From positions 49,993,724 to 50,057,723 of the forward strand of contig NC_087068.1 in the NCBI RefSeq assembly GCF_963678635.1: DNA of 64,000 nt, in the 5' to 3' direction. Positions 15,286 through 25,049 of this stretch are shown piece after piece. The stretch is from Symsagittifera roscoffensis. Lineage: Eukaryota > Xenacoelomorpha > Acoela > Convolutidae. The position numbers were made by a program, and so were the translations under genes. The first letter of the stretch is position 1; the number at the start of each line of letters is the position of its first letter. The notes under the pieces were generated by a model that was not told the origin of the DNA, did not search any database, and saw only the letters and a list, made by a program, of their open reading frames with translations.

Positions 15286-15400
15286 GGTCTCCTATATCAG
15301 ATAGGACAGCTCTATTCTAGTTTTCTACGATGGAAATTGCGAATAGCAATTTCCATCGTAGAAAACTAGAGTAGAGCTGTCCTATCTGATATAGGAGACC
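15286..15400. repeat. 115-bp near-perfect hairpin
   Basis: Two 55-base arms (15286-15340 and 15346-15400) are complementary with a single mismatch, around a 5-base loop GAATA. It sits within the broken ORF1 region of the CR1-type LINE. It could come from a template-switch snap-back, be a tiny foldback insertion, or transcribe a long hairpin RNA. Confidence 0.85.
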
Positions 15401-15479
15401 GAACAAATACAAGAGCAGAGCTAAAATCAACTGGACCAGTGTGAACCTTCAACGGAAAGGCGGACAAGTGAAGTCTCCC

Positions 15480-16000
15480 AATGGTCCAGATCCAAAACTA
15501 TATTCTTGAGTTAAAACTTACTTCCTTTGATTGGAACTCATCGTTAGAAAACTTCTTGAGTTATATTTGATTATATTTATGCCAGAGTCATTAATTAGTT
15601 TAATTACTCTGTTTCTCAAGCGTGCTGCTATGTAAGTACCAAATTTAGTTTTTTCGAGTGCATTTTAAGATAAGTATGTTGAGGTAAGGCTAGTTTTAGT
15701 TTGATCCATCTGAAATGGATCAAAGTTCCACTGTCCAATAAAAAAGTAACTTAACGGATTGTTCCAACCCGGTTTTTAACGGCGTTCGTGTTATTTGGGT
15801 ATTTTGAGACCTAAATATGGGGACGTTCTTATTTTCTAGAGTGGGGGGGTATTTTGGTAGTGGCCTTTAAGCTGTAACGGGTTCTAGTCTCATGTCGCAA
15901 GCGAAATTGGCTCCGACCGTTTTTGAGGTAGAAAAAACACAAGAGATAGTGTCCCTGACTCTTGCGCCAATGGTTATAGGGCCTATTTTTCTTAAGCCTC
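15480..16000 (-). repeat. Diverged interspersed repeat, also in the array units in opposite orientation
   Basis: Read on the + strand, 15480-16000 matches the reverse complement of about 23870-24250 in array unit 1. Shared words include ATGTTGAGGTAAG / ATGTTGAGATAAG, ATCTGAAATGG / ATCTGAGATGG, TTTGGTAGTGGCCTTTAA and AATTGGCTCC. No protein is recognised. It interrupts the LINE ORF1 and is clearly older than the array copies. Confidence 0.5.
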
Positions 16001-16004
16001 ATAT

Positions 16005-16680
16005 GTGACCGAAGTAGGCGACTGTTACACACAGCCAACAATAGGATCAAGCACAGTGAAAGATAATGCCTGGAAAGTAGAGCCTCAGGTCACCAAACCC
16101 CTGAAAGACATAATTTTGGAAGCTGGAGCAGAACAAAAACGGGAAGAAGAAGACTTAAGAAAAAAAAAGAATCTTATTATACACAAAGCCCCTGAAAACC
16201 AGTCAAGAGATTCAAAAGAACGTTATATTGAAGACATGTCATTAATCCAGCAACTACACTCTAGCATAGAAAATGAAACAACTAAAGTTAAAAACTGTAC
16301 CCGACTAGGCAAAACCTTCTGATCAGGAGAACAGAGCGAGGCTCCGCCCACTGAGAATCACTCTGGACTCGTCGGAGGACGCGGAACTCAAGATGAGAAG
16401 TTTGACAAAAGTGAAGTTTGCCGAAGACGAAATCAGACAACTAAGAGTCACTCCTGATACGAGCATGAAAGAGACAGAAAATATACGGGCATGAAAGAGA
16501 GAGAAAATGTAAGAGAGAGAAAATGAACGGGCAAAAAACTTAACAGCAGAGGAACCCGGGAACTTCATACACATTGTCAGAGGGAACAAAATCATCAGAG
16601 TAAAGAAAAGAGAGATAGAAGTATTGCAAAAAACAACGCCGGAAACAGATAACATTTTGAGCTCTGGTTCGGGAATGTAG
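16005..16680 (+). pseudogene. LINE ORF1, C-terminal part
   Basis: The frame 16005-16322 contains RKKKNLIIHKAPENQS and NCTRLGK, the start of the RNA-binding region of CR1/L2 ORF1 proteins. After a stop/frameshift at 16322 the continuation (Leu-Arg-Ile-Thr-Leu-Asp-Ser-Ser, then Lys-Val-Lys-Phe-Ala-Glu-Asp) is readable in another frame. A short duplication of CATGAAAGAGA(G/C)AGAAAAT lies at 16464-16525. Confidence 0.55.
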
Positions 16681-17330
16681 ACACATTAACTCCTGATAAA
16701 TTCATTGAACTACAAGTACTACTACACCAAGCAATTATGTTAACACACATCCTTGCCCTAACTGAAGCGAAACCCAAGAATTCTGTAATCTTGTGGAACC
16801 CAATTTGGCACAAACTCGACTGCTTCAATTTAAAACAAAAAAAGATGAATCCGAACGAAAAGGGGAGAGGCATGTTGTTTTATATTCGGAAGGACATCGA
16901 TTACAAGGAAATAAACGATGACATTGGATCTGAGGAACTGCAAGTCTACAATCTACTGCTAACAAAGAAAGAAGTTGTGATAGCTTCAACCTATCGGAGC
17001 CCATCATCTACCCCCGAAAACAACTACAACCTTAACAACTTCATAAGAAGCATTGGATCCAACCGTTCTAGATACATTGCACTAGGAAACATAAATCACA
17101 GAGATATAGATTGGCAATATATCAGCACGAATCATGACGAGAACAGCAAGGAACACCAATTTATTGAAGCGGTAAAGATTCTTATCTCGATCAACACATT
17201 GATAGACCAACGCGTGACCCCAACAACAACGAACCATCACTACTAGATCTCATGCTAGCCGACAAAACCCTGGAACCAACTAGCATAGAATACATCTCCC
17301 CGCTGGGTTAGGGTGATCACACACTAATAC
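16660..17330 (+). pseudogene. LINE ORF2 endonuclease domain, damaged
   Basis: The frame at 16737-17246 reads an AP-endonuclease-like domain with GRGMLFYIRKDI, ASTYRSPSS (usual Tyr-Arg-Pro-Pro) and ALGNINHRDIDW. The last is normally Leu-Gly-Asp-Phe-Asn, so the catalytic Asp is Asn. After a frameshift near 17240 the end reads LeuAspLeuMetLeuAla and, past an in-frame TAG, Gly-Asp-His, where Ser-Asp-His is expected. It would nick target DNA in an active element; this copy could not. Confidence 0.65.
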
Positions 17331-17379
17331 AAGCAAAATTTGATCTCTGGACAACAAAGCGATGTAAAGAGAGACTGAA

Positions 17380-19520
17380 TTACAACAAAGAGAGCTACGT
17401 GGAACTCCGATCAGAGTTAATTACCAGCATAATGTATGAAGAATTGCAAACACTTGAGCAAAACTGGGAAAAATTTAAAAGCACTCTTGATTGTGCTGTT
17501 AAGAAGTTCATCCCTAAAATTAAAATTCGTATAAATCAAAACAAAATGCCAATGAGACCCGAAGTGAGAGATGCAGTTCGTGAAAAACAAAAAATTTGGA
17601 GAGATGTAAGGAGAGATATGACACAAGAAAATTATGAAAGAAACTCGAAGGCTCAAAATAAAGTCAGGAAACTGACACGGAACTGTATTCGAATACATGA
17701 AGAGGATATATCAAAAAGCATAAGAAAGTAACCTAAAAAGTCTTGGAACTATGTAAACAAAAAAATTAAATCCACTGAGACGATACCTGCACTCAAAATT
17801 AGCGATAACATTTGGGCAAAAACCAACAAGGAAAAAGCGACTGCCCTGTCTCATTTCTTCAATTCAATTTTCACCATAGAAATGCCTGGCAGCTTGGATT
17901 TAAAGGATCTCCAAGAGCAGCAAATATCAGATGATCTATATCTCTCTAAAGAGGTAATACTACATGAACTTGCAGCGTTAGACACCACCAAATCGACGGG
18001 AGCTGACAATGTTCACCCAAAGATTTTGAACGAATGCCGATATGAATTAGCTGAATTACTGTGTTCTTTAATGCAAAACTCCTGGGATAAGGGAGAAATA
18101 CCCGAAGATTGGAAATGCGCAATTATAACAGAGATTCACAAAAAAAGACAAAAAAAAGTGACCCAAACAATTGCAGACCTGTTAGCCTCACATCAATCTG
18201 TTGCATAGTAATGGAAAAAGTAATAAGAAGACACCTGTTTGACTTTTGGAGACAAAACAGCATCTTATCAGACAAACATTATGGTTTCTTACCAGGCCGA
18301 TCAACGACTCTCCAGTTATTAAAAGCGTTTGACGACTGGACTGCGGAACTGGACAAGGGTTTTGAGGTAGACAGAGTGTACATTGACTTCAAAAAAGTTT
18401 TTGATAGCGTTCTCCGTAAAAAACTATTGAACACAAAATCCAAATATGGGATCAAAGGGAAAATTTTAAACTGGATCACAGCATTCTTAACGGATAGGAG
18501 GCCTCGGATAGTGGTAAACGAAAGCTTTTTGGATTGGGCACCACTTGTCAGTGGAGTCCCACAAAGATCTGTCCGGGGACCAATACTTTTTTTGATATAC
18601 ATCAACTCGATGACGGATGGCATTACATCCCCTATGCTTCTATACGCAGATGACGCCAAAATATTCAGATCAATTACCGATGAGACTCAAGAGGAAAAAC
18701 TACACCTTGATCTGAATGAAATTTCCAAAAAGGCTAAAAGCAGTTTAATGATGTTCAATCTGACAAAATGTCACACACTCACCCTAACAGGAAGAACGAA
18801 ACAATCTGAACGGAACTATACCTTAAATGGCGGAAAACAACTAAGCAAAATTCAATCAGAGAAAGACCTGGGAGCTATCGTTGATTCAAGACTACAATAC
18901 AGTGAGCACATCGCCAAAAAGACGAAAGTGGCAAACAGTATAGTCGCGATAATCAGGAAAAATTTTCTAAACCTGACCTCTGAAATTCTAACGACCCTGT
19001 ACAAAGCCTTAGTAAGAACACATCTGGAGTATGCAAATCAGGCATGGAACCCATACCTTAAAAAGACGAAGCTTATTCCAGGTATACGCAAATACAGCTA
19101 CTCGAAACGACGTCAGATTTTGAAACTACCAACACTCGAGTACAGACGCAAACGCGGTAGAATGATTGAAGTCTTCAAATTTCTGAACGGTCTATACGAT
19201 ACAGCAGCGATTGAAAGATTTTTTTTACAATCAACGAAAGAGACACAAGAAGAAACTCTTTCAAGATTGTGACCAAGATGACCAGAACTACTGCTAGACA
19301 AAATTTCTCTACAGTTGCAGCCATCAACGACTGGAACTCGTTACCCGAAACAGTAATATCAAGCCAGAGTGTACACGTTTTCAAATCAAGATTAGACAAG
19401 ATATGGGCGTCTGAAAAATATGACGCATCGTTTATGGAATGACGAAATGGAGGTCCAAGAAAGAGCTGGTCGACAGAGGCCTGGGAGGCCTACAGATCAG
19501 AAGTTAACCTGTGAACCTGT
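17380..19520 (+). pseudogene. LINE ORF2 reverse transcriptase and C-terminus, damaged
   Basis: Three overlapping frames (17399-17731, 17882-18208, 18109-19272) join into one RT. Fingers: STGADNVHPKIL. Palm: YIDFKKVFDSV, SGVPQRSVRGPILF (usual QGSVLGP changed), YADDAKIF intact. Thumb: LYKALVRTHLEYANQAWNPY. The A-run at 18151-18158 is the site of one frameshift. About 14 residues are missing before IPGIRKYSY. The C-terminus passes a further break near 19265 and a stop at 19440 before the last codons ending in SEVNL at about 19510. Confidence 0.75.
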
Positions 19521-19730
19521 GATAAATCTGTTACACGTGCCCGTATAACTTGAGCATATTGATTGTATTAAACTTAATCAGTAGATGGTATATGTTTGAT
19601 GTTTGTGCCTGTTAGTCGAGCGCCCCTTCGAGGGATTTTGACGACAAATCAGTCTCTGGTCTGTGTAAAAGAAATTCTGGCCAGCGGATTCTGGTGAAGC
19701 GCCGCTGGACCTTCTGAGCTCGGTTGGGAT

Positions 19731-19796
19731 TCTTTTTTTCTTTTTTTTTCTTTTTTTTCTCTTCTTTCTTTCTTTTTTTTTCTTCTTCTTTTTTAA
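19731..19796 (-). repeat. Poly-pyrimidine tract (A-rich tail of the minus-strand LINE)
   Basis: A C/T-only tract, A/G-rich on the minus strand, directly after the LINE's 3' end; it reads as a (A,G)-rich tail. Homologous tracts lie at about 36788-36856, 45660-45721 and 54456-54517. In unit 2 (27967-27986) it has shrunk and the adjacent GGGATT is lost. The length differs in every unit, which argues that the units are real rather than copied by assembly. Confidence 0.7.
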
Positions 19797-22640
19797 AGGT
19801 AATTGGAAGGTCAAAAGTATCATAGTAACCGAGGTTACAATCAGGAGTCCCTTCATCACGTATTCCTGTCAAAATCTTTGGAATTTTCTAGATATGGAAG
19901 TGAAAATGCTAAAATGAGATGACAAGTCATTAAGTCCTTTTCATTTAAAATCAATACGGGTTACGTTTCTGCAATAAGAACACTCAACTTGACATGAGAA
20001 ATTATAATATACAAGTGTTACAAATAAAAAATTTCGTCAATGTGTTACAAGAAATTAAATAAATTATTGTTCCTAGTACGCAAGCGGCTTTCGCAATCTG
20101 AATCGCCAGGGAGATTCTCTGTTTGAAAAAGCTGCCTGCCTTGGGTTCCTCAGTTCATATGCTTAGGTTCTCACAAAGCTTGCTCAAAAAAAATTTTGTG
20201 GTGGTGCCGGCCGCGCCCTGAATCTCAAAAGCTAGCGGTTGAAAAAGATGCCCATCATCTACAAAATCTTTATACTTGTCATTTTTCGCTCTTCCGCTTC
20301 AGCGACAGCCGTGCCAGGTTTACAAACAGACCCGGCATTAATCCTAAAAGGAGCAAAGCAGTCTACTACCGTTACATCACCCAAAAAATGCTAACCAACA
20401 GCCCATGGAACAAGCGTCAAACCGTCTGGTCGCTTCTGGTCGGTCCTGTAGAGGTGTCGTGGTTCTAAAACAGACGGAATGTGAGTAGAAAATAAACTCA
20501 GCTTTATAAAGGCATTCAGGTTTGAATGCCTAGTGAATCTCCCTGCACTTTTGAGGCAAGAAAGACCATGCCAACTATCCTCGGTAACGTCTTTTCCGCA
20601 CACGCATTCATGCCGTTCGCATATTGTTTAGCCTTATCGCAGTCCTATCGCAATTCTGAGTTTTTGGTTCGACAGTTTTAAACTTAAATTTTTGCACGGG
20701 ATGACGTTCAACCACTGGGAGCCAAATCTATCTTGGAACACGTTGAATCTTTTTACGTCCGTTGGTTCGAGTCGTAAAATCAAGTCTGCAATTTCGCTGT
20801 CAAGAATTGGCTCCGACCAATTTTTTTGGACTTCATTTTCCGGAGCCATTTCAGTTTTTCCAAGTTCAAACCACCGCTTAAGCGCATCATCATAGGTTCC
20901 ATCCACATGCTCCAAACCAAAGATTTCGCTCAAGGCATCTTTTGCTCCTACTGCTGAGGCTAAGAAAGCAGGTAAAGCGAGTAGACGAGCGGAAGAGACG
21001 TCCAAGCCACATTTGGCTGCCGGGAGAACTGCTTGTAGAAACTGGTTATCATCCATTTTCACGTTAGTGACCTTGCATAACGAGTTTCTTAGTAGTTTGT
21101 CGTAGTGTTCCAAAAAACCATTTTGCAAAACCAAGGGCTCGTAGGCAAAAAATATAAGAGTTTTGACATGCTGAAGCATTTTTTCAGGCGGTAAAAACCA
21201 TAATGGGCGTCTAGTTTGTCAATGACATCCGACATTTTTTCAAGCTCCTTAATTTTTTCGTCGAGCAATTCTTTTCGGCAAAATTCGCCGATTAGAGATC
21301 CTAAAATCAGGAGTTCTTCTTTTGTTTATATTTTTAATCTGGGGCATAATTTTCGAAATTGGGTTAAAATTGAGTTATACTGTGTACTCGTAATCGGTCC
21401 CATAAACAAAGTTCGAACTTCACAGTGTTCAAACTCAGGCTGTAAGTTTGTTCCGATTTCAGAAAGTTTTTAAGGTCCCCGAGTACTACCTTATAGTTGT
21501 CGGCTAAGTTTCTATCATCTGAATACCAGATGTTAATTTTCGACTCCAACTGTTTGACTGGTGTCTGAATTGTTTCCGCAAAAAGGGGTGGGGCTTCAGG
21601 ATAACCTTGCTGAGTTCCGTCTTCTGACATTATGACAGAGCTTCCGTAAAAAAGGTTACTACGTTTACTATACGCGCAATGGGTGAAATTATACAATGCG
21701 GGGCGATTTGAATAAACATGATTCAGCATTGTTTCTCTATTTAGAGAGTTAAAGGCATTCTTAAAATCTAATTTTATAAGAACAGTGCATTTTGAATTGT
21801 CGTCGCGTTCAATTAGATCTCGAAACGACTGTGCAGCTATTTCTGTTCCTCGTGTGGTATCGCATCCTACCTGTACGTTTCCGAAAAAATTTGGTCCTTC
21901 GGAGAGGGCCTTGCTTCCAGCGCATTTAGACGCGATACGTCTCAGCGTGTTGCCTATGGCAATTGGTCTCAACTCTCCGTCTATCTTTATGAGGGCGATA
22001 AGCTTCGCGCCAAAAAAGAAAGGTCTTAGGGGTTCGGGTTTTTTGCCATCTCCAATGAGGTTTATCAGCTTAGCAAGCGATTTCAGAAAATTAAAATCTT
22101 CACTGCCATTCGACTTATTAACGAGATCTTTAAACATATGAGGAGCTATTTTATCAGGAACTACTGCTGATCCGTTCGGAAAGGACAATATCGCTTTGTG
22201 TAGGTTGAAATTGTTTACGAAAAAACTATTCAAATTTTCTAGATTTGAGCTGCAAATTTGGCTCGCTGAAGGTGCTTATACAACAATTTTTGATAGTTAT
22301 CAGTTGAAACAGGAGCAATTTTATCATCCGAAGCAGCAAGCCTTATTCCTCCCTTTAAATTTCCTTCATCGAGCTTACTACTTATTAGCTTTATTCTCTG
22401 CTCGAGGTCACTCAGAGGCGGGGTTTTGGAAGTGACACATGATTTGCTCAAATTTGTTTTATTTATCAAAGAGCTCATGCTTGTGGTCTGTTTAAGTCCA
22501 CTTCTTTTCGGTTAACAATCACATCTAATCTAATTTATCAGTCCTGAAGGTTTTAAGCAATCTTTGCTTGGACACTCTTGGTTGTTTTTCTTCATCTTGA
22601 CGCAGCATAAAAGTAAAAAAGGATTTTCTCTGAACTTTAG
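19797..22640 (-). pseudogene. Nuclease-type LINE, unit 1 copy
   Basis: Minus-strand reverse transcriptase (22478-21364): LIALIKIDGELRPIAIGNT, KLDFKNAFNSLN (motif A), TQQGYPEAPPLF (motif B, canonical QQGDP changed to QQGYP) and YSDDRNLAD (motif C). It continues (21179-20391) through MDDNQFLQAV, a Cys-Gly-Lys...Trp-His-Gly-Leu-Ser-Cys finger and KRPDGLTLVPWAVG...DVTVVD, which resembles the Lys-Arg-Pro-Asp / Asp-Val-Thr core of restriction-like endonucleases. The last recognisable codons (GSFFKQRISLAIQIAKAAC) lie at about 20075-20140. A one-base deletion near 22240 and a stop after IAIGLR break it. Confidence 0.75.
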
Positions 22641-22855
22641 GGGACTGAACTAAACCATGATAAGCGGTTAGTGGGAATTTTGTAAATCAGCAAATTAAAA
22701 AAAAATCAAAAAACAATTATATAAATTTAAATTTTAAAATCGAATTATAGAAATCAAAAACAAGGAACGTTCTCACCCGAGCTCAGTAGGTCCAGCGGTG
22801 CAAAACCAGACTCTTCAAGCCAGTTCCAGTTCCTGCTTATTGACTGGTTGGGATT
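22641..22855. other. Short spacer with inverted match to the CR1 3' end
   Basis: ACCCGAGCTCAGTAGGTCCA at about 22777-22796 is an inverted near-match of 19706-19725 on the other side of the LINE, so the LINE is flanked by short inverted repeats. CTGCTTATTGACTGG at 22833-22847 is an exact inverted copy of 22861-22875 in the MITE end. No gene. Confidence 0.5.
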
Positions 22856-23205
22856 GGTGGCCAGTCAATAAGCAGAATTGTCTAAGAGCAGAAAAGGTCC
22901 AAGAGCAAAAAAACAGAAAAATATCAACTTTTATAAGCTAGTCGGTAATCTAATTATCAGTAATGTCTATAATACCAAAATAACAAACATTCTACATATA
23001 TTTGGAGTAATTTAATTAAAAATTTTAAAAAATGTAATAAAAAAATTTGATGAAATTAGTCAATTCATGCATAATTTATTTTTGACCATTCTATTTATTG
23101 TTTTATCAATTAGCCCGTATAAACCAATAAAAGTCAAAATTTTTCCATTTTTCTGCTTTTGGACCCATTCTGCACTTGGACCATTCTGCTTATTGGTCCG
23201 CCTCC
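22856..23205. mobile_element. 350-bp hAT-like MITE, unit 1
   Basis: Ends GGTGGCCAGTCAATAAGCAG and, inverted, GGAGGCGGACCAATAAGCAG, with further subterminal copies of the AGCAGAA / GGTCCAA words. The flanks carry the same GTTGGGATT (22847-22855 and 23206-23214), an 8-9-bp target duplication typical of hAT elements. Non-coding and non-autonomous. Confidence 0.75.
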
Positions 23206-25049
23206 GTTGGGATTGTTACTTAACCGCAAGTGTTTAACGGTCTATATTTTACTTTCCTACAACTATAAAATTTTAACCTTATTTCATAGGTTAGTTTAGA
23301 TCCCAGTCAAATTTCATTTTTTTTACCATTACGCCGCGCAGTCAAGATGAGAAAAAATACTACAAGGAAGTGACAATCATCCATTACTTGTACAAGCCAA
23401 GAATGCTCAAAACCTTCAGAATTTTTAAAAATGAAATGTGATGGTAATCAAAGAATGTATTACATCAAATGCATAACTACAACTCTTGGCAACTGAAAAA
23501 ACCCAACGCTTTTTTATGATTATTATTATTATTGAGAATTTATACGTTATAAAACATAAAGGAGTTTCCTCGTGTAGCCTATGTATCCTTTATGTGTTTA
23601 ATGATAAATCCGTCAATCAAAGTTCAATTGATAACGACTAAGTTCTAGATAATTCGGTTTACACAGCCAGTTCAATTGCTCGAGTACTGAAAAGAGTACT
23701 AAAGGCTGGAGTATTACCATCGCGGAACGTTTTTCTTTTAGAATGATTTTTTTACTGTTTTGTAAAAGTCGTTTGCTGATGTCTTATTTGAGGTCAAGAA
23801 TGATATGATCTTTAGCCAAAAACTCAAGGGTCATGGAGATTATGTCAATGATATTTCTATGTCAATTGGTTGGAGCCAATTAAAGGTTCAACTAGTCCTG
23901 CAACACAAGATCGTCTTTCCAGTTAAAGGCCACTACCAAATTATTCCCCCATCCTAGAACATGATAAAAAAGCCTCCATTGCCAGGCCTCAACCTAAAAC
24001 CTGTGAAGGCCCTTGAAAACAGGGTCAGAATTTTTTTTACTTATCGTTAGACAGTGTGTGTTGGATCCATCTCAGATGGAACAACCTAGAAACTCTTCTT
24101 ATCTCAACATTGTCACATGAACAATCTCTCTTATATAATTTCAGTAAATCAAGTCATAATGAGAAAGCTCAGGAATTAACTCCACTTTGTAATTCAATCA
24201 AAATCAAGATAACTAGCTAACCAAAATTTTTTTATAACGATCGTACGAGTGTAAGCCACGAGGTCAGTCCGCTGGGAAGTTTTCCCATTGAGGTTGTATG
24301 CTGCAAAAATATAAACCCTTGGCTCTTTGCGATTGCCTGTCACAAGCAATTTTTAATGTTCTCTGTCAATAAGCAGACAACTCTACTCGCAAAAAATCTA
24401 GATTTGCCAACTGCGACCAATCATTGGTCAGGACTGATTTTTAGCAAGATTGTGAATTCTGCTGTGCTGTTTTTGACTTTTGGTTTGCAGTTGCCTCGAG
24501 AAAATCAGGCATGGCTAGATTCAAAACTTTGAAAAATTAAATCCAAAATGATAATTTTTGCATTATGAACGACTGGAGCATATTCCCGGGACTCAAGATC
24601 GATGTCATCGTCGGACGTTCTCATCATGTTAGCCAGTATTTAAGTTTAGAGTGCCAGAGAAAAAAATTGAAAATAGTACCGCGTATGGAATTTTATGTAA
24701 CTTACCTAAAAAGTCACAGCCAACTAAAGTTGTCGTATTAGAGCTCAAAAACAATGTAAAAGTTTTACCTTAATGCATATGGATTCATGTGTTTTACTAA
24801 AAAAAAATTCACACTTAATCAAGAATTTTTTCTGTTTTTAAGAACAACTCCCTCTAATCCTTTCCTGTTGAACAACTAAAAATCAATCATTTTGATCAAA
24901 TTCATGGAGTGTCATGCATTTCTTACGATAGGAATAAGAATAATTAGTAACAAAATAGTACAATCATTTTTCTTTTTAAAATTGAGCCTACTGGTGTCGT
25001 CAGGTTTTGCTATCTGAAGTCACGTTCATGGCCAACTTAAGCCTAGTTC
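23206..25049. other. Array spacer, unit 1
   Basis: Mostly non-coding. It holds an (ATT)n microsatellite near 23516-23534, a diverged repeat shared with 15480-16000, and two short coding-like remnants. One is a minus-strand stretch near 23630-23850 (intact as 88 codons in unit 2, ISMTLEFLAKDHIILD...). The other is a plus-strand stretch near 24566-24772 containing GLKIDVIVGRSHHVSQYLS and PTKVVVLELKNNVKVLP, frameshifted in an A-run here. Neither family is recognised. Confidence 0.4.

Larger units (their letters stand above)
14660..19735 (+). mobile_element. CR1/L2-like LINE, near full length, broken
   Basis: In order on the + strand: PHD-finger ORF1 start (14703), interrupted middle (15286-16000), ORF1 C-terminal part (16005-16680), AP-type endonuclease (16660-17330), reverse transcriptase (17380-19520) and a 3' UTR ending near 19735. 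Order and motifs fit the CR1/L2 group of the Jockey superfamily. Several frameshifts and stops make it inactive. Its last codons and 3' UTR (from 19495) form the start of every tandem-array unit downstream. Confidence 0.75.

Noticed and set aside
19578-19872. Lys-rich minus-strand ORFs across the poly-pyrimidine tract
   Set aside because: The Lys/Glu runs are simply the translated A/G-rich tail; length varies freely between units.
20755-20780. tRNA B-box-like GGTTCGAGTC (also near 12930, 29625, 38495, 47360, 55490) and GGTTCGAGCC in the foldback arms
   Set aside because: The first set lies inside the LINE reading frame. None has a cloverleaf or an A box at the right distance.
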